A DNA stretch of 64,000 nt from Macrococcoides bohemicum. Its GTDB lineage: Bacteria > Bacillota > Bacilli > Staphylococcales > Staphylococcaceae. This document shows, piece by piece, positions 44,400 to 53,127 of this stretch (its first letter is position 1; the number at the start of each line of letters is the position of its first letter). Location: assembly GCF_042658685.1 (NCBI RefSeq), contig NZ_JBHSQY010000030.1. The stretch is one strand, 5' to 3'. The position numbers were made by a program, and so were the translations under genes. Below the pieces are notes generated by a model. That model saw only the letters and a program-made list of their open reading frames with translations. It did not search any database and had not been told where the DNA came from.

Positions 44400-46470
44400 T
44401 GAAGCAAATCAACACGCATTAAATTTTTCTAAGCGCATTATTTCAAATTGGTTCTATTACTTTTTAAGTGCATATACTATGTATGCACTTTTCACTCTTT
44501 TTACTATTGATTCCAACAATTTATATTTTCATTTGACACGTCCATATGAGTTCTCAGTGGTTTGTCTTTCAGTTTTAGCCCTTGCAATTGGATGTTATTT
44601 TATGAATCGTTTCATACCTATTTCTCCATTTGAATTAACAAGTATATGTTTAAGCGCTTATATGATAAGTGTTTGTTTAAAAGCACCAAGCCCTTTAATC
44701 ATTGTCGGTTTTCTAGTAATCAGTATCATGATATTTACGAAACTATTATTTGAGAAAAGCACGGTTGCGATATTTATCGGTATTTGTTTTATTGTAATCA
44801 TGATTAAAGGAATATTTTTACATGATGCAAATGGTGAAGCTTTACAAAAGTTCAACTATGTTATCACAGATAAAGAGAAAGATTTAAAAAAAGGGTTATT
44901 AACTGGACTATATCTATCAATTTTTATGGTTGGTATACTTTATGTATTACAACGCTCTAAAATTTCTGATAAAATAATTCATAAATTAAAGATAAAACAT
45001 ATTTTAATGACGCTTGTTATCGTTATCCTGATTATCATGACAACTTACACATCGATAATCATGATTGGTAAAGAGCTCGTCATGGGTTTTGCAACATATG
45101 ACAAAGGATTATTTACACAAATGTTTGAAAGTATGCGTCAAGGAAGAGGCCCGATGACTTCGCTTGAAAGAGATCAGTGGATGTCACATTTTCATGTGCA
45201 TGTCTCACCAATATTTTATTTAATGCTCCCTTTCTATATGCTATGGCCGAAACCTGAAACGCTGGAATTATTACAGGTGCTTGTTACAATGAGCGGTATT
45301 ATCCCGCTATACTTAATACTGAAACATTTCCAGTTCAACCGAGTAATACAATCATTGTTTTTATTACTATTTATTGTTACACCAACACTTTCAAGTTCTC
45401 ATTTATACGGCTTACATGAGAACTGTTTTCTTACACCACTTTTGTTATGGTTAGTACTGGCAAACTTAAAAGGCTGGACGTATCGTCTAATTATTATTTT
45501 AGGATTCACATTACTCATTAAAGAGGATATTATGATCTATATTATTGCGATTGGATTGTATTTTACTTTTCAAAAAGAATTCAAAATATCTACGAAACGT
45601 ACAATCTTTATCGTAATAACTCAAATTTTTATACCAATATGTTACTTTGCAATATGTATGTATTATTTAAATACAATTGGTGATGGTTCAATGACAACGC
45701 GTTTCACAAACTTTATGTTGCCAGGACAAACGGGTCTAAAGGATGTAATTATCAACATATTCATAAATCCAACCTATTTCCTTAGTGCGCTGTTTACGTT
45801 TAATAAAATCAAATACATCATCACCCTGCTATCAATGTATGTATTTTTACCACTAATACAGAAACATTGGATCAATTATATACTACTGCTTCCAATGCTG
45901 GTCATTAATCTATTAAGTGATTTCCCTTATCAGGCTGACTTCGGCTTTCAGTACCATTATGGAAGTACAGCATTGTTATTATTTATGACAATGCTTGCAG
46001 TAAATATATTACTCAAAAAAAGAGATTCAATCAATGAACAGGATCAAAAACAACAATTAACCTTAATGACGAAAGGTCAACGCAACATCATATTATTATT
46101 AACGTGCGCATGCATTATGTCAGCGTCAATATTCTTTACACTGATGCATCCATCAACTTACGGTATTAAAGCATATGCTAGACAAAGTACGTATTTTAAA
46201 GAAAAAAAGCAAACGTTAAAATCACTGCCACAAAATAAAAAAATATTGGCATATGGCTTTTATACGACGCAGCTTGCTCAAAACAAATATTTATATGATC
46301 TTGATTATCATAATGATAAAAAAATTGATACGAATATTGAGTATGTTGTTGTTCCAAGAACATTATCAAGTGATGGTTCTGCACAGTCTCAGTTAATCGC
46401 ACAATATATGAATCATGGTTATAAAGAATACCGCTTATCTACACCAGAGATTCTAATATTAAAAAGATAA
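44392..46470 (+). CDS. DUF2079-type multi-pass membrane protein
   Basis: The 692-residue protein has roughly twelve or more membrane helices, and a central outward motif (about 230-275) with GFATYDKGLFTQMFES, ERDQW and HFHVHVSPIFYLMLPFY, characteristic of the DUF2079 family, whose fold resembles GT-C glycosyltransferases. A short extracytoplasmic C-terminal domain follows. The start is GTG 44392, eight bases inside the upstream stop, with GGAG upstream; no ATG fits as well. As last gene of the cassette it may be another sugar transferase or a lipid-carrier enzyme. I do not know its reaction. Confidence 0.75.
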   Translation: MNNEANQHALNFSKRIISNWFYYFLSAYTMYALFTLFTIDSNNLYFHLTRPYEFSVVCLSVLALAIGCYFMNRFIPISPFELTSICLSAYMISVCLKAPSPLIIVGFLVISIMIFTKLLFEKSTVAIFIGICFIVIMIKGIFLHDANGEALQKFNYVITDKEKDLKKGLLTGLYLSIFMVGILYVLQRSKISDKIIHKLKIKHILMTLVIVILIIMTTYTSIIMIGKELVMGFATYDKGLFTQMFESMRQGRGPMTSLERDQWMSHFHVHVSPIFYLMLPFYMLWPKPETLELLQVLVTMSGIIPLYLILKHFQFNRVIQSLFLLLFIVTPTLSSSHLYGLHENCFLTPLLLWLVLANLKGWTYRLIIILGFTLLIKEDIMIYIIAIGLYFTFQKEFKISTKRTIFIVITQIFIPICYFAICMYYLNTIGDGSMTTRFTNFMLPGQTGLKDVIINIFINPTYFLSALFTFNKIKYIITLLSMYVFLPLIQKHWINYILLLPMLVINLLSDFPYQADFGFQYHYGSTALLLFMTMLAVNILLKKRDSINEQDQKQQLTLMTKGQRNIILLLTCACIMSASIFFTLMHPSTYGIKAYARQSTYFKEKKQTLKSLPQNKKILAYGFYTTQLAQNKYLYDLDYHNDKKIDTNIEYVVVPRTLSSDGSAQSQLIAQYMNHGYKEYRLSTPEILILKR

Positions 46471-46500
46471 CGAAAAATGCATGAGGCTGTTATGAAGTAA

Positions 46501-46548
46501 ACCCTTAAAGTTGAATCTTTAAATTCAACTTTAAGGGTGTTTATTTTT
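46501..46548 (+). terminator. Intrinsic terminator of the glycosylation cassette
   Basis: A perfect 15-bp inverted repeat (46501-46515 and 46524-46538) with an eight-base loop and GTTTATTTTT on the plus strand. Confidence 0.9.
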
Positions 46549-46551
46549 AAT

Positions 46552-46579
46552 AAAAAAGCCACTTCATTTCTGAAGTGAC
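46552..46579 (-). terminator. Intrinsic terminator after rplS
   Basis: Nine-pair stem GCCACTTCA/TGAAGTGAC with a four-base loop and T6 on the minus strand; convergent with the cassette terminator. Confidence 0.9.
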
Positions 46580-46596
46580 TCAAATTGTTGCTTCTA

Positions 46597-46947
46597 TTAA
46601 CGAATTTCTTTAATACGAGCAGCTTTACCACGAAGGCTACGTAAGTAATAAAGTTTCGCACGACGTACTTTACCACGACGTAATACTTCAATTTTCTCGA
46701 TTTTAGGTGTATGTACAGGGAATGTACGCTCAACACCAACACCATAAGAAATCTTACGAACCGTGAAAGTTTCAGAAATTCCGCCACCGCGACGTTTAAT
46801 GACAACACCTTCGAAAACCTGGATACGTTCGCGAGATCCCTCAACGATACGTACGTGTACTTTTAAAGTATCTCCAGGACGGAATGATGGTAAGTCTGTA
46901 CGCAATTGGTCTTTTGTAATTGCATCGATTAATACATTATTTGACAT
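46597..46947 (-). CDS. rplS: 50S ribosomal protein L19
   Basis: The 116-residue protein has the family features FRPGDTLKVHVRIVEGSRERIQVFEG, ERTFPVHTPKI and the C-terminal KLYYLRSLRGKAARIKEIR. It lies at the 30S-50S interface. It has its own promoter and a short leader; trmD lies upstream. Confidence 0.98.
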   Translation of the reverse strand: MSNNVLIDAITKDQLRTDLPSFRPGDTLKVHVRIVEGSRERIQVFEGVVIKRRGGGISETFTVRKISYGVGVERTFPVHTPKIEKIEVLRRGKVRRAKLYYLRSLRGKAARIKEIR

Positions 46948-47022
46948 ATTATTCTTCTCCTTCTACCTATGTTCTTAAGGCTTTGCTCAGCGGATCATAG
47001 TGATTTATGTGTTTTTCACACT
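46948..47022 (-). ncRNA. rplS leader (L19-leader-like)
   Basis: The leader of about 75 nt has a GUGU/ACAC hairpin and a CUAUG/CAUAG stem that encloses GCUGAGCAAAGC. Structured L19 leaders are catalogued in Firmicutes; the fold here is by eye. Confidence 0.4.
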
Positions 47023-47028
47023 TTTATA

Positions 47029-47057
47029 ATTATACTAGGTTACATAATACAAGTCAA
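47029..47057 (-). promoter_or_regulatory. Promoter of rplS
   Basis: TTGACT (47057-47052), 17-base spacer, TATAAT (47034-47029). Confidence 0.85.
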
Positions 47058-47075
47058 TATATTATTTATATTATC

Positions 47076-47801
47076 CTATTTATTATCTTTCAATTGCTTT
47101 AATATTTTTAAATCTTGCTCAGTTAAAGGATAAGTTTCTAACAAATCAGGACGACGTTCAAACGTTCTTTTTAAAGATGCTTTATGACGCCAATCTGCAA
47201 TGCGTTTATGATCGCCGCTCATTAATACGTCTGGCACCTTTAACCCTTGAAATTCTGCCGGTCTTGTATATTGAGGATGCTCCAGTAAACCACTTGAAAA
47301 TGAGTCATCTTCATGAGATACTTCATTACCTAATACTTCCGGTATTAGCCGAACAATCGCATCCGTCATTGTTATCGCTGCATATTCTCCACCTGTTAAT
47401 ACAAAGTCTCCTAAAGAAATTTCATCTGTTACAAGTTCTGTACGAATACGCTCATCATATCCTTCATAATGACCACAAATAAATACGAGATGGTCTGCAT
47501 GTGCTAATTCCTCTGCTTTAGCCTGATCAAATCGTTTTCCTTGGGGACACATTAAGATAACACGTGTTTTATCTGTGGTAGCAAGACTATCCATCGCATT
47601 GAAGATTGGTTCTGGTTTTAACACCATCCCTTGCCCCCCACCATATGGATAATCATCAACTTGATGATGTTTATTATTTGAATAATCTCTAAAGTTAACA
47701 GTATTGAATTGAACGATGCCCTTATCTTGTGAACGTTTCATAATAGAATGATTTAATATATCAAACATTTCCGGAAAAAGTGTTAAATAATCAATTCTCA
47801 C
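47076..47801 (-). CDS. trmD: tRNA (guanine-N1-)-methyltransferase
   Basis: The 241-residue SPOUT enzyme forms m1G37, which prevents frameshifting. The trefoil-knot segments LVFICGHYEGYDERI and ISLGDFVLTGGEYAA are intact, as is the start MRIDYLTLFPEMF. It overlaps the rimM stop by four bases. Confidence 0.98.
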   Translation of the reverse strand: MRIDYLTLFPEMFDILNHSIMKRSQDKGIVQFNTVNFRDYSNNKHHQVDDYPYGGGQGMVLKPEPIFNAMDSLATTDKTRVILMCPQGKRFDQAKAEELAHADHLVFICGHYEGYDERIRTELVTDEISLGDFVLTGGEYAAITMTDAIVRLIPEVLGNEVSHEDDSFSSGLLEHPQYTRPAEFQGLKVPDVLMSGDHKRIADWRHKASLKRTFERRPDLLETYPLTEQDLKILKQLKDNK

Positions 47802-48298
47802 GATAAAAGACCTTCCATCGCTTCTATTGTAATACGTTTATTTTCAATATCAATTTCTTTTACGACATCTTCAATATATGGAATAAGATGCTCTTTTTCT
47901 CCACGAATTACCCAAACATCATTTGCACCTGTTTCAAAAATATCTGTCACTTTACCGATTGATACCCCATCATTAAAAACTTCACATCCAATGATATCAC
48001 TATAATAATATTCATTTTCTTCTAAAGGTAGTGATGAAGTATCAACATCCTGATACACATCAAGACCTTTATATTGTTCAACGTCATTAATATTATTAAT
48101 GCCAACGAATGAGACCATATGAAAGTTCTTATGCACACGATATGACTTAATTGTAAGTTCTACTGTTTCATCTTTAAAAGGAATCAATAATACTTTACCG
48201 GGCTGAAACCGTTCTTCAGCAAAATCAGATGCTGATAATATTTTAACCTCACCTTTAACACCATGCATATTTACAATCTTTCCAACAATTACATTCAT
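47798..48298 (-). CDS. rimM: Ribosome maturation factor RimM
   Basis: The 166-residue protein helps assemble the 30S head with S19. Family features are GKIVNMHGVKGEVKIL at the start and the PRC-barrel segment ANDVWVIRGEKEHLIPYIEDVV. I start at ATG 48298 after GGAGG; a five-residue extension would overlap the SD. Confidence 0.96.
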   Translation of the reverse strand: MNVIVGKIVNMHGVKGEVKILSASDFAEERFQPGKVLLIPFKDETVELTIKSYRVHKNFHMVSFVGINNINDVEQYKGLDVYQDVDTSSLPLEENEYYYSDIIGCEVFNDGVSIGKVTDIFETGANDVWVIRGEKEHLIPYIEDVVKEIDIENKRITIEAMEGLLS

Positions 48299-48323
48299 TA
48301 TGATTACCTCCACTCATCCTCAT

Positions 48324-48350
48324 AAAAAAAGAGTACCAAAAATGGCACTC
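48324..48350 (-). terminator. Intrinsic terminator after khpA
   Basis: An eight-pair stem (GAGTACCA/TGGCACTC, with one G-U) and T7 on the minus strand, which partly separates rpsP-khpA from rimM-trmD. Confidence 0.8.
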
Positions 48351-48578
48351 TTAATCAATTTCTACAAACACTTTCTTACTTGACTCGTTATTAGACCCTG
48401 AAACGACCGTTCGAATCGCTTTCGCAATACGTCCATGTTTACCTATTACTTTTCCAACATCATCTGAATGTAGTATTAAATGATAGGTAATACTCGTTGC
48501 ATGTTCTTCTTTTTCAATCTTAATATCTTGCGGATGATCGACGAGTGGTTCAATAATCGTTTGTAATAATTTTTCCAT
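48351..48578 (-). CDS. khpA: KH-domain RNA-binding protein KhpA (YlqC)
   Basis: The 75-residue protein is a single KH domain with the GKHGRIAKAIRTVV loop (GxxG as GKHG). KhpA pairs with KhpB in Gram-positives and affects cell elongation and small-RNA binding. It lies five bases after rpsP, the conserved place. Confidence 0.93.
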   Translation of the reverse strand: MEKLLQTIIEPLVDHPQDIKIEKEEHATSITYHLILHSDDVGKVIGKHGRIAKAIRTVVSGSNNESSKKVFVEID

Positions 48579-48583
48579 CGGAA

Positions 48584-48859
48584 TTACTTCGCGATTTTTT
48601 GGTTATGGAATTTTTCCATGATACCTTGTCCAGACAAGATATTACGTACTGTATCAGTAGGTTTAGCACCTTCAGCTAACCATTTTAAAGCTAACTCTTC
48701 ATTAACTTTAATTTCAGCTTCTGGTTTAGCAACCGGATTATATGTTCCGATTGCTTCAATGATACGTCCGTCACGAGGTGAACGAGCGTCTGCTACTACG
48801 ATACGATAGAATGGGTTTCTTTTAGATCCCATACGAGTTAAACGAATTTTTACTGCCAT
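48584..48859 (-). CDS. rpsP: 30S ribosomal protein S16
   Basis: The 91-residue protein begins MAVKIRLTRMGSKRNPFYRIVVADAR, matching the family. I start at ATG 48859 with GGAGAG upstream; seven residues of a longer reading would include that SD. A promoter lies just upstream. Confidence 0.97.
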   Translation of the reverse strand: MAVKIRLTRMGSKRNPFYRIVVADARSPRDGRIIEAIGTYNPVAKPEAEIKVNEELALKWLAEGAKPTDTVRNILSGQGIMEKFHNQKIAK

Positions 48860-48898
48860 AATTAAATCTCTCCATTTCATAACTTTCTACAAGAATTA

Positions 48899-48927
48899 AT
48901 AATAACAGACTCTTTTCTTCCTGTAAA
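48899..48927 (-). promoter_or_regulatory. Promoter of rpsP
   Basis: TTTACA (48927-48922), 17-base spacer, TATTAT (48904-48899) with extended TG. The -35 lies in the 3' arm of the CTGTAAAG/CTTTACAG hairpin (48921-48945) that follows the flavin oxidoreductase gene. Confidence 0.7.
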
Positions 48928-48949
48928 GTATTTTTTCTTTACAGATTAA

Positions 48950-49999
48950 TTATTTATTTTCAAAATGTGCATCAACAATTGGTTTAACTTTCGTGCCGTA
49001 AAGTTTTATCGCATGCATCACTTGCTCATGTGGCATTGATCCCATCGGTAGATGAATCATAAATCGTGTTAAACCGAGCGTTTCCATCGTATTAATAATT
49101 TTTTGGGCAACGCGCTCTGGGCCACCTACATACAACGATCCGTGTTCAATTTCAGTCATATAATTTTCCATTGTATACGCCCCCCAGCCACGTTCTTTTG
49201 CAAGTACTGCATGACTCGCGGCCATTGAAGGATAATATGCTTTAAAGGCTTGTTCATCCGTATCTGCAATGTATCCCCATGAATGGTTGGCAATCACCAA
49301 CTTAGATAGATCATGGGCATGTTCTCTTGCCGCTGCTTTATATATTTCAACATTATAACGAAATCTCGCTGGATTACCACCAATAATCGCATATGTAATC
49401 GGCAGCCCTAAAATACCAGCCCTAGCTGATGATTCAGGTGTACCACCAGTGGCCAAATGAATCGGTATCTCTTTTTGGACAGCACGTGGGTATACACCCA
49501 AACCATTTATCGGCGCACGTGTTTTACCTGACCAATTTACGATTTCATTTTTGTTGATATTTATCAGTAAATCCAATTTTTCTTCATATAATAAATTATA
49601 ATCATTTAAATCGTAACCGAATAATGGAAATGACTCAATAAATGAACCACGGCCAGCCATTATTTCTGCACGGCCATTAGATAAAGCATCTAATGTTGCA
49701 AATCTCTGATATACTCTGACGGGATCATCAGAAGAAAGTACAGTAACTGCAGATGTTAGTTTAATATGCTTTGTCTGTGTTGCTGCTGCAGCTAGTACAG
49801 TAACAGGATCTGACACTGCGAAATCTTTACGATGGTGTTCACCTAATCCATATATATCTAATCCGACTTCTTCGGCGAGTTTAATTTCTTCTACAATATT
49901 TCTCATTCTTTCAGCAGCAGGTATTTTCGGTAAAATGCCTGCTGGTGTATGAATATCACTATTATCTCCAAATGATGTTAAACCTAATTCAACTTTCAT
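48950..49999 (-). CDS. LLM-class flavin-dependent oxidoreductase
   Basis: The 349-residue luciferase-like TIM-barrel protein begins MKVELGLTSFGD and has the family segments GLGEHHRKDFAVSDPVTVLAAAATQT, LDALSNGRAEIMAGRGSF and PIHLATGGTPESSARAG. Members use FMNH2 or F420-like flavin for monooxygenation of small substrates; no substrate can be assigned. It has its own strong promoter and sits between ffh and rpsP, where the core operon normally has no gene. Apparently an accessory insertion, though composition looks like its neighbours. Confidence 0.88.
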   Translation of the reverse strand: MKVELGLTSFGDNSDIHTPAGILPKIPAAERMRNIVEEIKLAEEVGLDIYGLGEHHRKDFAVSDPVTVLAAAATQTKHIKLTSAVTVLSSDDPVRVYQRFATLDALSNGRAEIMAGRGSFIESFPLFGYDLNDYNLLYEEKLDLLININKNEIVNWSGKTRAPINGLGVYPRAVQKEIPIHLATGGTPESSARAGILGLPITYAIIGGNPARFRYNVEIYKAAAREHAHDLSKLVIANHSWGYIADTDEQAFKAYYPSMAASHAVLAKERGWGAYTMENYMTEIEHGSLYVGGPERVAQKIINTMETLGLTRFMIHLPMGSMPHEQVMHAIKLYGTKVKPIVDAHFENK

Positions 50000-50037
50000 C
50001 TTTAAACCTTCTCTCTCAAGATATAATTAATATACTA

Positions 50038-50066
50038 AATATAATATTTATATGATTTTTTGTCAA
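50038..50066 (-). promoter_or_regulatory. Promoter of the flavin oxidoreductase gene
   Basis: TTGACA (50066-50061), 17-base spacer, TATATT (50043-50038). Confidence 0.8.
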
Positions 50067-50083
50067 TTATCGAGTATTTCATT

Positions 50084-50130
50084 AAAAAAACTGTAGACAT
50101 TAACTTCTAATTGAAGTGGTTGCCTACAGT
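50084..50130 (-). terminator. Intrinsic terminator after ffh
   Basis: A long imperfect stem (outer CTGTAG/CTACAG, inner ACTTC/GAAGT) followed by T7 on the minus strand. Confidence 0.85.
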
Positions 50131-50162
50131 AATAAACTATGAAATATAAAATCATTATCTAA

Positions 50163-51515
50163 TTAAAATGGTAAATTCATACCCGCAAATGGATTTTTGC
50201 CTTTTTTACCTTTTTTCATTCCGCTAAACTGCTTCATCATTTTCTTCATCTCATCAAACTGTTTAATCAGTTTGTTGACTTCCGATAAACTACGTCCTGA
50301 GCCTTTAGCAATACGTTTTTTACGACTCACATTGATGATCGCGGGATTTTCACGCTCTTCTTTCGTCATACTTCGAATAATCGCCTGTATATGATCAATT
50401 TGCTTTGGATTCATATTCAGCTGATTAACCTGCTTCATCTTATTTGCACCCGGTATCATTTTAAGCAGATCATCTAAAGGTCCAAGTGCTTTCACCTGTT
50501 CAAGCTGATCCAGAAAATCATCAAAAGTAAATGATGAAGTACGCATCTTTTGTTCTAATTCTTTTGCTTTCGATTCATCAACTTGAGATTGAGCCTTTTC
50601 GATTAAGCTTAATACATCACCCATACCTAAAATACGTGATGCCATACGTTCGGGATGGAAAGGTTCTAAGCCGTCCATCTTCTCACTCATACCAACAAAC
50701 TTAATAGGTTTTTGCGTTACGCTACGAATAGATAGCGCCGCACCACCACGTGTATCTCCATCAAGTTTAGTTAAAGTAACACCCGTAACATCTAATTGCC
50801 CATCAAAGCTTTCAGCAACATTTACTGCATCCTGACCAGTCATTGAATCTACAACGAGCATTATTTCATCAGGTTTCGCTACTTCTTTAACATCTACAAG
50901 TTCCTGCATCAGCTTCTCATCAATATGCAGTCGACCTGCAGTATCGATAATCACAAAATCAAGATGTTCCTCTTGTGCATGTTGCAATGCGCGTTCTGTA
51001 ATTTCAGCAGGAGATACTTGATCACCTAAAGTAAATACAGGTATATCGATTTGCTTACCAACTGTTTGTAACTGCTGGATTGCTGCTGGTCTATAAATAT
51101 CACAGGCAACAAGTAAAGGTCTTTTATTATATTTCTTTCTCATTAATAGTGCAAGCTTACCTGCAGTTGTTGTTTTACCTGCCCCTTGCAAACCCACCAT
51201 CATAATAACTGTCGGTGGTTTCTTGCTCATATTAATCTGAGTGTTTTCTCCACCCATCAATGTTGTTAATTCATCCTGTACAATCTTAATGACTTGTTGT
51301 CCAGGTGTTAAAGAACTCATAACATCTGAACCCAGTGCGCGTTCCGAAACAGTTGCAACGAACTGCTTAACAACTTTAAAGTTAACGTCTGCCTCAAGCA
51401 ATGCTAAACGTACTTCACGCATCATCACTTTTATATCCGCTTCAGTAACTTTACCTTTTCCTTTAATTTTCTGCATTGTAGCCTGGAGTCGATCTGATAA
51501 TCCTTCAAAAGCCAT
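50163..51515 (-). CDS. ffh: Signal recognition particle GTPase Ffh
   Basis: The 450-residue SRP54 protein targets nascent membrane proteins. The N domain is followed by the G domain (GLQGAGKTTT near 106, DTAGR near 190, TKLDGDTRGG near 245) and the Met-rich M domain from about 300 that binds SRP RNA and signal peptides (ending GMKKGKKGKNPFAGMNLPF). Operon smc-ftsY-ylxM-ffh places both SRP GTPases together. Confidence 0.98.
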   Translation of the reverse strand: MAFEGLSDRLQATMQKIKGKGKVTEADIKVMMREVRLALLEADVNFKVVKQFVATVSERALGSDVMSSLTPGQQVIKIVQDELTTLMGGENTQINMSKKPPTVIMMVGLQGAGKTTTAGKLALLMRKKYNKRPLLVACDIYRPAAIQQLQTVGKQIDIPVFTLGDQVSPAEITERALQHAQEEHLDFVIIDTAGRLHIDEKLMQELVDVKEVAKPDEIMLVVDSMTGQDAVNVAESFDGQLDVTGVTLTKLDGDTRGGAALSIRSVTQKPIKFVGMSEKMDGLEPFHPERMASRILGMGDVLSLIEKAQSQVDESKAKELEQKMRTSSFTFDDFLDQLEQVKALGPLDDLLKMIPGANKMKQVNQLNMNPKQIDHIQAIIRSMTKEERENPAIINVSRKKRIAKGSGRSLSEVNKLIKQFDEMKKMMKQFSGMKKGKKGKNPFAGMNLPF

Positions 51516-51527
51516 ACAATGACCCCC

Positions 51528-51869
51528 TTATTCTATTTTCTGTAATGCTTCAATATATTGATTAATCTTATCTTTGTTAATTGTTACCTTTGCTAACTCT
51601 GTTTGAATGCTATTAATTAATTGTTGTCTTTCTTCAAACTTTTCATATAAGCCTAGACGCGTTTCATAATCTTCTAATAATTCGTCAGTACGTCTAATAT
51701 TATCATAAACAGCCTGACGTGACACATTAAAAGTTTCTGCAATTTCAGAAAGTGATTCATCCAGTAAGTAATAGCGCTCCAAATAATTGCGCTGTTTATC
51801 TGTTAATAATGACTGATAAAAATCAAACAAATAATTCATGCGCATCGTTTTAACTAAATCACTACTCAT
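51528..51869 (-). CDS. ylxM: YlxM-family DNA-binding protein
   Basis: The 113-residue protein has a sigma-70 region 4-like HTH (ESLSEIAETFNVSRQAVYDNIRR near residues 35-57). It is conserved between ftsY and ffh in Firmicutes and has been linked to SRP function in streptococci. I start at ATG 51869 (MSSDLVKTMRMNYL), whose SD AAGGA lies eight bases away and whose sequence matches staphylococcal YlxM. It overlaps ftsY by eight bases. Confidence 0.92.
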   Translation of the reverse strand: MSSDLVKTMRMNYLFDFYQSLLTDKQRNYLERYYLLDESLSEIAETFNVSRQAVYDNIRRTDELLEDYETRLGLYEKFEERQQLINSIQTELAKVTINKDKINQYIEALQKIE

Positions 51870-53127
51870 CTCGAGCATCCTTTAAAACTTCTGCTGCTTT
51901 GTTTTCTTCCTCTGTAGATTGTTCAATCATATCAGCAAATAATCCGTATACATAACTTTCTGCATCGAATGGCTGCAGGTCATCCAGCTTTTCACCTAGT
52001 CCGACAAACTTAACAGGAATGTGTAATTCATTACGTATAGCAAGTACGATACCACCTTTTGCTGTACCATCTAATTTAGTCAATACGATACCTGAAACAT
52101 CTGTTACTTCTTTAAAAGCTTTCGCTTGAACTAAAGCATTTTGACCGGTCGTTGCATCAAGTGCCAATAATACTTCATGTGGTGCACCTGGTACAGCTTT
52201 TGATAATACTTTCTTCACTTTTTCAAGCTCTGTCATTAAGTTCGCTTTGTTTTGCAAACGACCTGCAGTATCACAGATTAAAATGTCTGCACCGCGGTTC
52301 TTCGCAGCATTTACTGCATCATACATAACAGCTGCTGGATCTGATCCTTCCTTCTGTTTAATGACTTCAACACCGACACGGTCTCCCCATACTTGTAATT
52401 GTTCAATAGCACCGGCACGGAAAGTGTCTCCTGCTGCAAGCATAACTTGCTTACCTTGCGCTTTATAACGGTGCGCGAGTTTACCGATTGTTGTCGTTTT
52501 ACCAACACCGTTTACCCCAACCATTAAAATAACAGTTAACTCGCCTTCTTGAATATTCATCTTTTGAAGTTCATCGTCTTCCTGCTCGTAAATTTCTACA
52601 ATTTTTTCAACGATAACTTCACGTAAATCTGCTGTTTCAGTGATATTTTGGCGTTTCGCTTCCATACGTAATGATTCTACAAGTTCCATCACTGTATTAA
52701 ATCCGACGTCCGCCTGAATTAACATTTCTTCCAATGCCTCGAAGAAATCTTCATCTACAGTACGATACATCGCTAATAAATCATTTAATTTATTCTGGAA
52801 GTTTTCACGAGATTTCTCTAAACCTTCTCGGAATTTCGCACCAAGCTGTTGTGATTCCCATTCTTCGAACTCTTCTATAGAGATTAAATCATCATCTTCA
52901 AAGTCAAATTCCCAACCATTAGATTGTTTCTTAGGTGCTGACTTTGTTTCATGCTGTGGCTGTTCAAATACATCTACCGGTTTATGATCGTACGTTTTCG
53001 TTTGACTCTCGCTTTGGGGATCGATATCCTGTGTTCCAATATCATCTAATGGTTGCAGGTCATCTTGTAAATTTTTCGGTTCCTCTTTTGCGACGAATCT
53101 ATCTTTAAGTTTCTTAAAAAAACTCAT
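51862..53127 (-). CDS. ftsY: SRP receptor FtsY
   Basis: The 421-residue receptor GTPase has an acidic N-terminal A domain (about 1-110, rich in Asp/Glu/Gln) and an NG domain with GVNGVGKTTT near 215, DTAGRLQNK near 295 and TKLDGTAKGG near 355. The C-terminal tail is acidic. The start overlaps the smc stop by one base (TAATG), so they are coupled. Confidence 0.97.
   Translation of the reverse strand: MSFFKKLKDRFVAKEEPKNLQDDLQPLDDIGTQDIDPQSESQTKTYDHKPVDVFEQPQHETKSAPKKQSNGWEFDFEDDDLISIEEFEEWESQQLGAKFREGLEKSRENFQNKLNDLLAMYRTVDEDFFEALEEMLIQADVGFNTVMELVESLRMEAKRQNITETADLREVIVEKIVEIYEQEDDELQKMNIQEGELTVILMVGVNGVGKTTTIGKLAHRYKAQGKQVMLAAGDTFRAGAIEQLQVWGDRVGVEVIKQKEGSDPAAVMYDAVNAAKNRGADILICDTAGRLQNKANLMTELEKVKKVLSKAVPGAPHEVLLALDATTGQNALVQAKAFKEVTDVSGIVLTKLDGTAKGGIVLAIRNELHIPVKFVGLGEKLDDLQPFDAESYVYGLFADMIEQSTEEENKAAEVLKDARDE

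Noticed and set aside
37787..46470. Recent horizontal transfer of the cassette by a mobile element
   Set aside because: No integrase, transposase, direct repeats or attachment site is visible at either end, and base composition looks like the neighbours; an older insertion remains possible.
46419..46844. Minus-strand frame overlapping rplS and the end of the DUF2079 gene
   Set aside because: It crosses two terminators and the rplS gene in another frame and has no recognisable domain.
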